From: Micromonospora rifamycinica
Lineage (GTDB): Bacteria > Actinomycetota > Actinomycetes > Mycobacteriales > Micromonosporaceae
Length of the DNA: 64,000 nt
Assembly: GCF_900090265.1 (NCBI RefSeq)
Contig: NZ_LT607752.1
Span: forward strand, 682,001 to 746,000
Direction of reading: 5' to 3'
Part shown: positions 52,250 to 61,759 of the stretch, one piece after another
Layout of the letters: each line of letters starts with the position of its first letter
Numbering within the stretch: the stretch's first letter is position 1
Program-made: the position numbers and the translations under genes
Notes under the pieces: model-generated
Told to the model about the DNA's origin: nothing
The model's input: the letters and a program-made list of their open reading frames with translations, nothing else
Database searches by the model: none

Positions 52250-55069
52250 TCAGCCCACCACGGAACGTAGCGGAACCTGCGCGGCCCGCAGGGTCCGCAC
52301 CAGGTCACCCAGGAACGGGTGCTCGTCGATCTGGAGACCCTCCGGGTTGGGGATCACCAGGTACGCCGAGCCGTCCGCCACCGCCACCCGCGCGGTGTCG
52401 GTGTACCGGTCGACGATCGCCTCGGTCCGGGCCAGGTCGCCGGCCGCCACCTGGAGGGTGAACGGCCGCCACTGCCCGCCCAGGTTCTCGGTGGCCGGGG
52501 TGGCCGCCGCGGCGGCCCGGGCCGGGTCGACCAGGACCGGCGACGCGGTCCGGGCCGATGTGCCGGTCGTCGGGTACAGCAGCGCGTTGGCCACCAGGTG
52601 CAGCCCACTCTCGTTGTACGCCCGGAACAGCGGGTTGAAGGCGAACAGCACCGCCCGCCCGGCACCGGTCGGCTCGTCCACCACCGCGACCGTGCCCTTG
52701 AGCGCGTCACCCTGCACGGTGTAGCCGTTGGCCCAGAAGGTGTCCCCGCTCGGGTAGCGCAGCACGTTGCGGCCGGTGCTGCTCGGGGTGAGGATCGGGT
52801 CGTTGTTGTTGAACTCGAAGTCCTCCGCCGGCCGGCCCAGCCCGACCGGGCTGTCCGGGTCCACGTCGACCCGCAGGTGCGAGCCGATCACCGTGTAGCC
52901 GGTCGGCTTCGGCTTCTCGGTGGTCGAGGTGAGACCGGCGGCGCGGGCCATCCGGGTGCCCTCGTTGCGCAGGCCCAGGTAGGTGTGGCCCTGGGCGATC
53001 CAGGCGCGCAGGTTGGCCTGCCCGGTCGCGGTCAGCCCGCCGGTCGCGTTGCTGCCGTCCGGCACCAGCAGCACCGTGCGGCCGGTGAAGGCGGGGGTGT
53101 TGTCGTTGATGTCGGCGGTGGTGACCGGGGTGAGGTCCAGGCCCCACCGCTTGCCCAGCACGTACCGGGCCTCGCCGTGCGAGCCGGAGGTGGTGGAGAT
53201 GCCGGTGCCCTGGAACAGGCCGACGTCCGGCCGGCTGATCGGGGTGCCGACCGCCGCCGTGGTGTACGGGGTGAGCGTGACGCCCAGCTTCTTGGCCGTG
53301 GTGTTCAGCTCCGGCGTCAACGCGCCGGCCGGCATCCCCACCTCGCCGCTGTCCAGGTCCCGGACGAGCTGCACGTCCTTGCCCAGCAGGGTGAAGGTGA
53401 ACTCGGCCGCGGCGGCGGAGTCCAGCGCGTAGGTGTAGGAGCCCTTCAGCGGCGGCGCGGCCAGGATCTTGCCGCCCCCGGTGTTCTGGATCTTGTCGAT
53501 CAGCTCGGCGTTGGGCTTGACGTCCGCGCCGGTGTAGACGGCGTTGATCCCCATCAGCAGCGGGTTGCTCCAGGACGACACGTCGTAGAAGTACGGGAAC
53601 GGCGTGTACGGGTCCTCACCCATGATCGCCTGGATCCAGTGCTTCTGCGGCTGGTTCATCGGGATCCAGTACGACCCGACCGGGACGGTCAGGTTGGTCG
53701 CCGACCGGCCGCCGAAGAGCTTCGCGGTGGGCAGCCTGACCGCCTTCTTCACCTGGTAGACCTCGACGTCCATCCGGCGCAGCCGCTCGACGAGCTGGCG
53801 GGCGTCGGCGAGCTGCCGGTCGGGCAGCAGGAAGTACGACCTGATGCTCTGCGCCGGCACCGGGAACTGCACGGTGTTGGTCGGCTGGACCACCTCGTTG
53901 GGCTCCAACGTGCCGGCCCGGCCCTGGGCGAGCGCGTCCTTCCAGACCTTGAACCAGCCGGTGAGCACCTCCCGCTTGTGCGCCGCGGCCCAGCCCAGCG
54001 TCGACCACTGGGTGTGGAACTGCTGCTGCACCCGGTCGGCCACCGCCGACGAGCTGCCCTTCTCGAAGGTCATCCCGGCGGCACCGAAGCCGGCGGCCGG
54101 CACGGTGTCGCCGTACCCCATGAAGAACAGGTCGTAGGTGGAGTAGTTGAAGTAGCACTCGGTGGTCACCGTGGCGTCGCACGCGCCGTTGTAACCGAAG
54201 CCCGCCTTGTTGGCCTCGCCGATCCGGTTGATCCAGTCCACCGCCTCGCCGGAGATCTCGTGGTGGATCGGGTCGGCGTTGGGCGGGAAGAAGTACTGCC
54301 GGCCGCCCATCTCGTGCGCGTCGATGAAGACCTGCGGCGGGTACTTCCGCATCAGTTCGAGCTTGCCGTCGGTCTCCTGCTGGGTCCGGGCGAACCAGTC
54401 CCGGTTCATGTCGAAGCCGTACTCGTTCTGCCGGCGGCTGGCGTCGCGGCCGTCCGGGTTCTGCGTCGGCACGATGATGGTGATGAGGTTGTCGTTGCGC
54501 TGCTCGACCTCGCAGGACAGCCCGGCGGCCAGCTCGTACAGCGTCTTGAGGGCGGCGTCGGTGCCGCTCTTCTCGCCGCCGTGCACGTTGGCGGTGACCC
54601 AGACGATCGCCGGGGCCGCCTCGGCGATCTCGCCGGCCCGCTGCTGGTCCACCACCCGGGGGTCGCGCAGCGAGCGGACGTCCTCGGCGATGCCCTTGAG
54701 TACGGCCGGCCGCACGTTGCGCTCGTTGGACACGATCGCGTACGGCAGCGGCTGGCCCAGCACGCTGCTGGCCATCACGCCGGTGACGACCCGCTTCGAG
54801 GCGGTGTCCACGGCGGCGAGGTAGCCCCGAACCTCCTCGTTGGTGACCACCCGCTCCTGACCGGTGCCGAGCGGGAACCCGAGGAAGCTCTCCGGGCTGG
54901 GCACCGAGGCCAGTCGGTCGGTGGGATCGGTACTACAGGTGGCCGGGGGAGCGGCGGTGGCCGACGGACCGGCCACCAGGGGGGTCACTCCGGCCAGAAG
55001 GACGATGGCGGTGGCGCTCGCCAACCGTCTGCGGGAATGCAGTATGGAGCGGAGTCCGGCAGTTCGCAT
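52250..55069 (-). CDS. Secreted M14-family zinc carboxypeptidase (939 aa)
   Basis: Exported metallopeptidase. Signal peptide 1-40 (ATAA-PPAT). The M14 domain shows zinc ligands His163 and Glu166 in NVHGGEKSG, the substrate-binding NPDGRDASRR and NEYGFDMNRDW, the third ligand His252 in FIDAHEMG and the catalytic Glu336 in MTFEKG, all intact. The remaining 550 or so residues contain beta-rich and Rossmann-like segments (TVLLVPDGSNATGG, near 655) typical of the long actinobacterial members. It probably trims C-terminal residues of peptides outside the cell; specificity is unknown. ATG at 55069 is the first with a signal peptide; the frame is open 25 codons further upstream. Confidence 0.88.
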   Translation of the reverse strand: MRTAGLRSILHSRRRLASATAIVLLAGVTPLVAGPSATAAPPATCSTDPTDRLASVPSPESFLGFPLGTGQERVVTNEEVRGYLAAVDTASKRVVTGVMASSVLGQPLPYAIVSNERNVRPAVLKGIAEDVRSLRDPRVVDQQRAGEIAEAAPAIVWVTANVHGGEKSGTDAALKTLYELAAGLSCEVEQRNDNLITIIVPTQNPDGRDASRRQNEYGFDMNRDWFARTQQETDGKLELMRKYPPQVFIDAHEMGGRQYFFPPNADPIHHEISGEAVDWINRIGEANKAGFGYNGACDATVTTECYFNYSTYDLFFMGYGDTVPAAGFGAAGMTFEKGSSSAVADRVQQQFHTQWSTLGWAAAHKREVLTGWFKVWKDALAQGRAGTLEPNEVVQPTNTVQFPVPAQSIRSYFLLPDRQLADARQLVERLRRMDVEVYQVKKAVRLPTAKLFGGRSATNLTVPVGSYWIPMNQPQKHWIQAIMGEDPYTPFPYFYDVSSWSNPLLMGINAVYTGADVKPNAELIDKIQNTGGGKILAAPPLKGSYTYALDSAAAAEFTFTLLGKDVQLVRDLDSGEVGMPAGALTPELNTTAKKLGVTLTPYTTAAVGTPISRPDVGLFQGTGISTTSGSHGEARYVLGKRWGLDLTPVTTADINDNTPAFTGRTVLLVPDGSNATGGLTATGQANLRAWIAQGHTYLGLRNEGTRMARAAGLTSTTEKPKPTGYTVIGSHLRVDVDPDSPVGLGRPAEDFEFNNNDPILTPSSTGRNVLRYPSGDTFWANGYTVQGDALKGTVAVVDEPTGAGRAVLFAFNPLFRAYNESGLHLVANALLYPTTGTSARTASPVLVDPARAAAAATPATENLGGQWRPFTLQVAAGDLARTEAIVDRYTDTARVAVADGSAYLVIPNPEGLQIDEHPFLGDLVRTLRAAQVPLRSVVG

Positions 55070-55304
55070 GGGTGTCCCGTTTCCCTTCCCGGGAAATGAA
55101 TCGAGGGTGCCCGGAGCGTATGACCTGCGCTTTCGGGTGGTCAAGATTCACAACCGGTGACCGGTACGCGATTCGCCAATTGCCCCACACCCGCGCGAAC
55201 GCGGGCGATTGATGGCGAGTCGACGTCCACTCCGGACCAACGTCCGGCCGGGGAAAACGTCGCCGTGGGCCTGATCATATTCAGCACCGTCGACCCGGTG
55301 GGGG

Positions 55305-55337
55305 CGGTCCCGGCCCGCCGACGGCGGGCCGGGACCG
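55305..55337 (-). terminator. Terminator after the PHP hydrolase gene
   Basis: 15-bp stem CGGTCCCGGCCCGCC/GGCGGGCCGGGACCG with a three-base loop, directly beyond the stop codon on the minus strand. Confidence 0.75.
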
Positions 55338-55342
55338 GGCGG

Positions 55343-56848
55343 TCAGCGCACCCGGACGAACACCGGGTTGGAGTAGAACCACAGGTCGCTCCACGGGCTC
55401 TCCAACCCGTCGGCCAGCGGCTCGGCCTCGTCGGTGCTGGTGCCGCGCACCCGCAGGTAGCTGTCGGCCTCGACGTTGCGCAGGGTGTGCCGGATGACGC
55501 ACTGCGCGCCCTGCTGCCGCCAGTCGCGTGGACCGAACCGGGCCACCACGGCGGTGGTCGGATTGGTGTCGGCGTCCCGGTCGACGCTCGGGCCGGTCAC
55601 CCGGCCGACGATCAGGTCCACCCGGCGGACCTGCGGCCGGTCCCCGTTGGCGTTCGTGCCGGCCGGCGGCCGGAACCGGATCTCGACCTCCACGTCGGTG
55701 CGGTCGCGGCGGCTGACCGTGACGGTCTCGCCCGAGCCGGCCGAGCGCCCCTGGCTGCCGGCGGTGACGTCGAGCCGGGTGATCAGGTCACCGGTGGTGA
55801 CGAAGATCCGCCCGTGCCGCAGCCCGTCCATGATGTCGTGGTATTCCTGGCGGGCCAGCACGTAGGTCTTGCTGTACTCGCCCGGCCAGAAGTCGGTGCC
55901 GCCCCGGGTCCAGTGCACGTGCGAGTCGGAGGTGGCGGTGATCCACCAGCGCCGCCCCTCGCCCAGCAGCGCGTCCCACAGCCCGCCGACCCGGGCGGTC
56001 GCCTGGTCGTAGCCGCCGTAGGTCGGGTGGTTGCCGTAGCCGCCGCGGGCGCTGCCGTTGAGCGGCCCCGCCTGGTGCCCGGGGGCGCCCTCGAAGCCGA
56101 CGTAGACGTCCGGGGCGGCGTCGTTGCCGTTACGGAACTCGTGCGGGAGATCCTGCCCGTAGACCCCCAGCCCGGTCGCCGAACGGGAGGTGTGGTGGGC
56201 GATCACCAGCGGCTTGTGCGGCATGGTCCGGGCCACCTTGAGGAACTCCACCATCTTGGCCTCGGTGTCGCGGCTCGGGTCGGCGGGGAACGGATCCCGC
56301 TTGGCGAACCGGCTCTCCAGCTCGAAGAGCTGCTTCGCCTCGTCGGCGTGCCGGGGGATCATCAGGGTGTGGTGGTCCATCGCCGGGGCGTCGAACTCCA
56401 TCCCCCAGAACTGCAACACCTCGGGCACCAGCCGGCGGGACCGCAGCAGATCGGGGTACGCCAGCTCCAGGTTCACCTTCGAGTGCGTCGGCCCACCGTG
56501 GTCGGTGCACATCGCCCAGGTCAGCCCGAAGTTCTTCGCCATGATCGCATTGGTGACGATCGGGTAGACCGCGTCGGCGCCCTTGCGGAACGTCGGCGGG
56601 TTCGTGGTGGTGTCGAAGTCCCCGCTGTACTCGGAGTGGATGTGGTGGTCACCGGCCCGCCAGCTCCGGCCGTCGGGCCGACCCGCACCGGCCTGCGCCG
56701 CCTCCTGCCGGTCCGGGTCGGCGTGCGCCGCCTCGACCCCCACGAACGGGCCGGCGGCGGCGAGCGTCGCACCGACACCCGCGTACTTCACCAGTTGGCG
56801 ACGCGACAGCTGACCGCCTGTGGCGTCCTCGGAATCCCTGTCCTGCAC
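55343..56848 (-). CDS. Tat-exported PHP-domain metallohydrolase
   Basis: 501 residues. The N-terminus has a twin-arginine signal (LSRRQLVKYAGVGATLAAAGPF, Arg16-Arg17), so the protein is folded with its metals in the cytosol and then exported. The PHP-type fold is marked by GDHHIHSEYSGDFD near residue 67, TDHGGPTH, a central GMEFDAPAMDHHTLMI, VIAHHTSRS and TATSDSHVHW, which supply the His/Asp/Glu ligands of a multinuclear metal site. PHP proteins hydrolyse phosphoesters; the substrate of this secreted branch is unknown. GTG at 56848 follows AAGGG. Confidence 0.85.
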   Translation of the reverse strand: MQDRDSEDATGGQLSRRQLVKYAGVGATLAAAGPFVGVEAAHADPDRQEAAQAGAGRPDGRSWRAGDHHIHSEYSGDFDTTTNPPTFRKGADAVYPIVTNAIMAKNFGLTWAMCTDHGGPTHSKVNLELAYPDLLRSRRLVPEVLQFWGMEFDAPAMDHHTLMIPRHADEAKQLFELESRFAKRDPFPADPSRDTEAKMVEFLKVARTMPHKPLVIAHHTSRSATGLGVYGQDLPHEFRNGNDAAPDVYVGFEGAPGHQAGPLNGSARGGYGNHPTYGGYDQATARVGGLWDALLGEGRRWWITATSDSHVHWTRGGTDFWPGEYSKTYVLARQEYHDIMDGLRHGRIFVTTGDLITRLDVTAGSQGRSAGSGETVTVSRRDRTDVEVEIRFRPPAGTNANGDRPQVRRVDLIVGRVTGPSVDRDADTNPTTAVVARFGPRDWRQQGAQCVIRHTLRNVEADSYLRVRGTSTDEAEPLADGLESPWSDLWFYSNPVFVRVR

Positions 56849-56987
56849 TGCGGAGCCCTTCGCTCGATCCGGTGGTGACCGTGTCGATCACGAAGCCTGC
56901 GAGAGGGTGGTGAACAACCGTTGCACGGTGGTCGGGACCGGGATGAACGCCGCTCGGCCAGCGGAGGTCCACCCCGCCCGGGCGCAG

Positions 56988-57014
56988 GCCCCCGTCGCAC
57001 AGCGCGACGGGGGC
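56988..57014. terminator. Hairpin between PHP hydrolase and S1 protease genes
   Basis: GCCCCCGTCGC/GCGACGGGGGC, 11 bp, loop ACAGC. It serves as terminator of the minus-strand S1 protease gene; a second, 9-bp GC hairpin lies near 57043-57069. Confidence 0.65.
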
Positions 57015-57076
57015 CTGACCGGACGATCAGATTGTGGGGTGCCGCCCGGCCGCGGTGCCCGGGCGGCCCGGACGGA

Positions 57077-58618
57077 TCAGTTGCAGGTGGTGCCGTTGAG
57101 GGTGAACGGCGCCGGGGTTGCGGGAGCGCCGTTGGCGGTGAAGCCGAAGCTGACCGCCCCGTTGGTCGGGATGCTGGCGTTGTGGCTCTCGTTGGTCACC
57201 GTGACGTTCGCCCCGGTCTGCTGGAAGACACCGTTCCAGTGGCCCTGGACCGACTGACTGCCGGGGAAGGTCCAGCCGAGCGACCAGCCGCTGACCGCCG
57301 GGCCGTCGTTGTAGACGGTGACGCTGGCATTGAAGCCGGTGCCCCACGAGTCGGTCACCACGTACGACACCCGGCAGGTGCTCGCCAGGGCCGTCGCCGG
57401 CCGGATGTCGCCGTAGTCGTCCCGGGCGGTGGCGAAGTCCTGGAAGCCGAAGCCCGGACCGGCCGACCGGGTGGTGGTGCCGGCCGCCAGGACGGTGCCG
57501 TTGGCGTTGACGGCGTAGACCGGTCCGCCGCTGTCCCCACCCCGCGCCGACTCGTCGCCGTCGAGCTGGGTCGCCTCGACCAGGTCCTCGATGTCGTCGT
57601 AGTGGAAGTCGACCCGCAGGTTGCAGACCGGTCCGCCGATCTCACCGGCCGAGGTGTACCCCGACTGGCAGAGCAGCTGGCCGGGGATGACCTGGGTCCA
57701 TCCGGTCACCTGGGCGCGTACCTCGTCGTTCTGCCCACCGACGTAGATGTGGCTGCCCGGCGAGGAGGTCGAGACCAGCATGGTGTCGTGGTCGTCGTTG
57801 CTGGCGACCCCGTAGCCGATCAGCGTGCCGGTGTTGGTGTTGGTGTTCCAGCCGACGTGCCACGGCTGACCGATCGGGCCGCAGTGCTCCGCGGTGAGCA
57901 GGTAGCCCACGTTGGTGGTGTAGTTGCGGACGCCGAAGCCGGCGGTGCAGGCGTACGTGGTCAGGCCGATGCCGATCCCGCCGTCGTACGGTGCGGAGTC
58001 GTTGTACCGGGACCGCTCGACCATCCGCTCGCGGACCACGGTCCGGGTGCTGACCCCGGTCGCCGGCAGCTTCGGCTGCCTGGCGCCGATCTTCGGGTCG
58101 ACCGCGACCTCGATGCCGGATCCGTCGGTACGCAGCCGGACGGCGTGGGCGGCGTCCTTCGGGTCGGCGTCCACCACGGGGGCGATCTTCGCCGCCGCCT
58201 TCTTCAACTCGGTACGGGAGTACGTGGCCCCGACCACCTCGACCGGGGCGGTGTGCCGCGCGGTGGCCACCGCCGCCGCGACGTCACCGGGCAGGGCGCC
58301 CTTCCACCAGAGCGTGACGTGGTCGTCCACCAGCCCGATGCCGGCGTAGCCGCGCGGCGTGCCGGCGTCCACGGCGGTACGCACGATGTTGGCGGCGTCG
58401 ACCAGCGGGGCCTGGGCGAGCATCCGGTCCCGGGTCTGCGCCGGGATCAGGTCGAGAATGGAGCGGCCGTCCTCGGCCGTCGGCGTCGTCGCCGACGGTG
58501 CGAACGGCTGGCTGGGCGCGGCGTGTGAGGGCGCCGTCAGCGGACCGGCCAGCACCATGGTGCCGAGCAGCACGCCGGCGACCACCGAACGGGGGGTCGC
58601 TTTCCAGGTTTGCGTCAT
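57077..58618 (-). CDS. Secreted S1-family serine protease with CBM2
   Basis: 513 residues. Signal peptide 1-33 (SHA-APS), a propeptide of about 170 residues, and an alpha-lytic/streptogrisin-like S1 domain (about 210-410). The triad is complete: His245 in LTAEHC, an Asp in NDDHDTMLV (275-278) and Ser363 in GDSGGPV. Residues about 415-513 are a CBM2 (CRVSYVVTDSWGTGFNASVTV, WSLGWTFPGSQSV, two terminal Cys), a module that usually binds cellulose or chitin. A protease with a cellulose/chitin-binding module may act on cell-wall-bound protein. The propeptide should fold the enzyme and be cleaved off afterwards, as in the family. Confidence 0.9.
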   Translation of the reverse strand: MTQTWKATPRSVVAGVLLGTMVLAGPLTAPSHAAPSQPFAPSATTPTAEDGRSILDLIPAQTRDRMLAQAPLVDAANIVRTAVDAGTPRGYAGIGLVDDHVTLWWKGALPGDVAAAVATARHTAPVEVVGATYSRTELKKAAAKIAPVVDADPKDAAHAVRLRTDGSGIEVAVDPKIGARQPKLPATGVSTRTVVRERMVERSRYNDSAPYDGGIGIGLTTYACTAGFGVRNYTTNVGYLLTAEHCGPIGQPWHVGWNTNTNTGTLIGYGVASNDDHDTMLVSTSSPGSHIYVGGQNDEVRAQVTGWTQVIPGQLLCQSGYTSAGEIGGPVCNLRVDFHYDDIEDLVEATQLDGDESARGGDSGGPVYAVNANGTVLAAGTTTRSAGPGFGFQDFATARDDYGDIRPATALASTCRVSYVVTDSWGTGFNASVTVYNDGPAVSGWSLGWTFPGSQSVQGHWNGVFQQTGANVTVTNESHNASIPTNGAVSFGFTANGAPATPAPFTLNGTTCN

Positions 58619-58804
58619 GACGACGAGTCAAGTGATCCCGGACCGCCGGAAACAGGCAGAAGCATCGGCAAGAATCCCGCCGGACCGTCGGCGGTGCTCC
58701 GGCCTGCCCTCCACCTGTCCTCCGGCGGGCATGGGACATCTCACACGACCCGGATCGGGACGCGCGTCGACCGCGTCACCGGCAGCCGTCCACCCGGCTC
58801 CCCC

Positions 58805-61759
58805 TCACCGGAGGTGACCCTGATCCGGGCCGAGCAGCAGGGCGGCGACCGCCTGCGCGGTGGCCGGATGCCCGGCCAGCAGCGCCGGCACCGCCGCCCC
58901 CACCGGGTCGGCGGGTGCCGCCGACCAGTCGCCGTCGCAGCCGAGCAGCGTGGCCACCGCGTCGAGAGCCGCCGGGTGCGCGGCGAGCAGGGTGTGCACC
59001 TCACCCACCGGCGCGCCCCGGTGCGCCGTCGGCGCGGGTGCAGCGGCACCCGATCCCCGCCACGGCGGCACCCAGGCGTCCAGCTCGGGCAACGTCCCCG
59101 GGAAGGTGCGCGCGGCCTCCCGGACCAGCACCGGCACGAGTTCCGGGCCGTGCTCCCGCAGGGTGGTGATCAGGGTGGGCAGCCAGGGCAGCAGCACCGG
59201 GTCGGGCAGCCGGGCGAAGGCGCTGGACATCGTCTCCACCACGAACGGGGCGAGCCCCGGCACCGGTTCCAGCGCGTGCACGAAACCGGAGAGGTAGCGC
59301 GGGAAGGCGGGCACCACCAGCGGGTTGGCCAACAGGCCCGTGCAGCGCTCCCGCAGCTCGGCCAGCGGCAGCAGGCCGAGGTGGTGGCGGGCCGCCCAGA
59401 CCAGGGCGACCTTCGCCGGTGCCTCCGGATGCGACTGGGCGACCGCGAGTTCGAGCTGGGACCGGTCACAGCCCAGGGAGAGCGCCAGGCTCTCCATGCT
59501 GAACAGGAAGCCCAGCATCGCCCCCACCTGCCGGACCCCGGTCTCCTCCTCGACGAAGGCGGTCGGCAGCAGCGTGCAGTAGTGCGCGTAGCCGGTCGTC
59601 ACGAACGCCTCGCACCAGGCCGGCAGGGTCGGTGCGGTGGCCCGGTGGTGGGCCAGCAACCGACGGATCCGCCGCAGCACCTCCGGGGCGTCGTCCACCG
59701 TGCGCTCGGTGGACAGCAGCTCCACCGCCCGGGTGCCCAGCTCGTCGACCAACCGGGGACTGTGCAGCAGCCGGATGGCGTCCTCCACGGCGGCCAGGGC
59801 ACCGGCGGCGGTCGCATCCGGACCCCGTACCGACCGGCGCAGCCGCTGCTCCAGCACCTGCTCGACGGTCACCCCCTCGTACCCCAGCTCGATCAACGCC
59901 CGCTGGTGGCGACCGAGCGCCAGGTCCCAGCTCTCCTGGATCGACCGGTGCCCCAGCCGGCGCTCACCCATGATCGGGCGGACCGCGTCGCCGGGAAGGA
60001 GGTGCCGCAGGATCCACAGCAGATCCGAACAGCCGGCCAGCCCGGGGTCGGCGTGCAGGTCGAGCAGGGCCCGCCCGATGGTGCGCTTCTCCAGGTCCAG
60101 GCCGAGCGGCTGGAGCCGGTCGAGCACGTCGCGGGCCAGCGGAGGCAGGGCGTCGTAGCCGACCTGCCCGATCCGGTCCCCGCCGAGCAGGATCTCGCAG
60201 AGCCGCCGCACGTCCCGCCGGCCCGGTACGACGTCCTTCTCGATGCAGGTCACCGCCGCGTCGGCGAAGTCGTACGGGGTCGGGCGGGCCCGGTTGCGCA
60301 ACCCGGCCAGCAGGATCGAGGTCTCGAACACCGCGATCGCGTCGGCGGTGCTGGCCAGGTAGCCGTTGCGGCGGGCGAGCCGCACGATGTCCACGCACCA
60401 GCCGCGCAGCTCCGCCTCGTCCAGCCGGTCGAGGTGCGGGGGCGCGGCGAGGAACCCGGTGAGCCGGTCGGCGACCGGACCGCCCGGCGCGGCGACCGGC
60501 GGGACGCTCTTGCGCCGGCCCCGGCCGCCCTTGCCGCCCCGTTGACCGTCGAGCCGGTAGGGTGCCGGACCCGACCCGCCCACCGCCTTGGTCCAGGTGG
60601 CGGCGGCGATCGACACCGACCCCGGGGCGAGGCCGAACTGCGCCTCGATGGCCGAGTGGCTCGACGGGATCAGGCCGTACCGCCAGCGGGTGCCGGTGCG
60701 GGGGGTGATCGCGAAGTCCGGGGCGGGGGAGTCCAGGCCGAACTGCTCGACCCGGCTGGCGGCGTGGAAGGCGCCGCACACGTACAGGCAGTCCGCCGGA
60801 TCGGCTCCGGACGCGGCGAGGTGCTGCCGCATCCGGGTCCACATGTAGCGCTCCCGGTCCTCGTCCCGGTCGGTGCGGTCCGACCCGGCGGGGCGCAGCC
60901 GGCGGAACAGGCTGCCGATCAGCACCATCACCTGCCGGTAGGTGTCATGGTCGGCGGCGGCGAGGGGCCGCTCGACGTACTGGTCCCACCACTCCGACCA
61001 GTGCCGCACCTTCCCGTGGTGCAGCAGGAACGCCTCCAGCTCGGCGAACCGGGGCCGCAGGTCACCGATCTCCACGCCGACCGCGTCGCCGTGCAACGCG
61101 GCCTGCTCGCCCTCACCGCCGGCCGCCGCGGTGGCCCCCGCCGGGCTGTCGTCGTCCACCGGCCCGCCGTCGCCGGCCGGGCTGTCGTCCGCCGGAGCGG
61201 CGTCGTGGCGCGGGGACCACTGGAAGACGTGGTCGGTGGAGCGGTCCACCAGCACCAGCTCCACCCCCGGCGTCTCCAACGCGTACGCGATCGCCTGGTA
61301 CTCGGCGGACGCCTCGGTGACCGGCGCGACGACGCTGAGTGGACCCCACTCGGCGGGGAAGCCGTCCAGCTCGGAGGCGAACGCCTGCACCGCCACCGGC
61401 AACCGGCAGTTGCGCAGCTCACCGAGGAGCGGCTGGAGATCCTCGCAGAGCTCCAGGTAGATCACCTTGGGCTGCTTGTGCCGCAGCCGGCGTACCATCG
61501 CCAGCGCCGAGGCCGGCGAGTGGTGGCAGACCGGGAAGATCTCCAACCGCTCGCCCAGCGCCCGGTCGACGTCGTCGACGATGCCGGTGAGGATGCCGGC
61601 CAGCGCGTCGGCGGAGCCGGCGAAGGTGGCCGCCGCGTCGGTGAGCTGCTCCCGCAGCGCCCCGAACGGGCCGGCGACCACCCCGCCGGCGGCGGTCGGG
61701 TCCGGGGCGACGGCGGCGCTCCCGGCCGGGGCGTCGGTGCGGGCGTCGGCGGTCGTCAC
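58805..61759 (-). CDS. DUF5682-family protein (MoxR/VWA system component)
   Basis: 984 residues, no signal peptide or membrane segment. The N-terminus has the DUF5682 hallmark IFPVCHHSPASALAMVRRL (74-92). A KVIYLELCEDLQPLL and later VYVCGAFHAASRVEQF and SHSAIEAQFG match the family, whose first part recalls TraB/ChaN-like folds; this fold link is inference. An Ala/Gly/Asp-rich insert (205-240) and a basic one (GGKGGRGRRKS, near 407) are present. The C-terminal 350 residues are helical repeats. GTG at 61759 overlaps the stop of the MoxR gene by four bases. DUF5682 genes are found beside MoxR ATPase and VWA genes in many bacteria; the biochemical function is unknown. Confidence 0.85.
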   Translation of the reverse strand: MTTADARTDAPAGSAAVAPDPTAAGGVVAGPFGALREQLTDAAATFAGSADALAGILTGIVDDVDRALGERLEIFPVCHHSPASALAMVRRLRHKQPKVIYLELCEDLQPLLGELRNCRLPVAVQAFASELDGFPAEWGPLSVVAPVTEASAEYQAIAYALETPGVELVLVDRSTDHVFQWSPRHDAAPADDSPAGDGGPVDDDSPAGATAAAGGEGEQAALHGDAVGVEIGDLRPRFAELEAFLLHHGKVRHWSEWWDQYVERPLAAADHDTYRQVMVLIGSLFRRLRPAGSDRTDRDEDRERYMWTRMRQHLAASGADPADCLYVCGAFHAASRVEQFGLDSPAPDFAITPRTGTRWRYGLIPSSHSAIEAQFGLAPGSVSIAAATWTKAVGGSGPAPYRLDGQRGGKGGRGRRKSVPPVAAPGGPVADRLTGFLAAPPHLDRLDEAELRGWCVDIVRLARRNGYLASTADAIAVFETSILLAGLRNRARPTPYDFADAAVTCIEKDVVPGRRDVRRLCEILLGGDRIGQVGYDALPPLARDVLDRLQPLGLDLEKRTIGRALLDLHADPGLAGCSDLLWILRHLLPGDAVRPIMGERRLGHRSIQESWDLALGRHQRALIELGYEGVTVEQVLEQRLRRSVRGPDATAAGALAAVEDAIRLLHSPRLVDELGTRAVELLSTERTVDDAPEVLRRIRRLLAHHRATAPTLPAWCEAFVTTGYAHYCTLLPTAFVEEETGVRQVGAMLGFLFSMESLALSLGCDRSQLELAVAQSHPEAPAKVALVWAARHHLGLLPLAELRERCTGLLANPLVVPAFPRYLSGFVHALEPVPGLAPFVVETMSSAFARLPDPVLLPWLPTLITTLREHGPELVPVLVREAARTFPGTLPELDAWVPPWRGSGAAAPAPTAHRGAPVGEVHTLLAAHPAALDAVATLLGCDGDWSAAPADPVGAAVPALLAGHPATAQAVAALLLGPDQGHLR

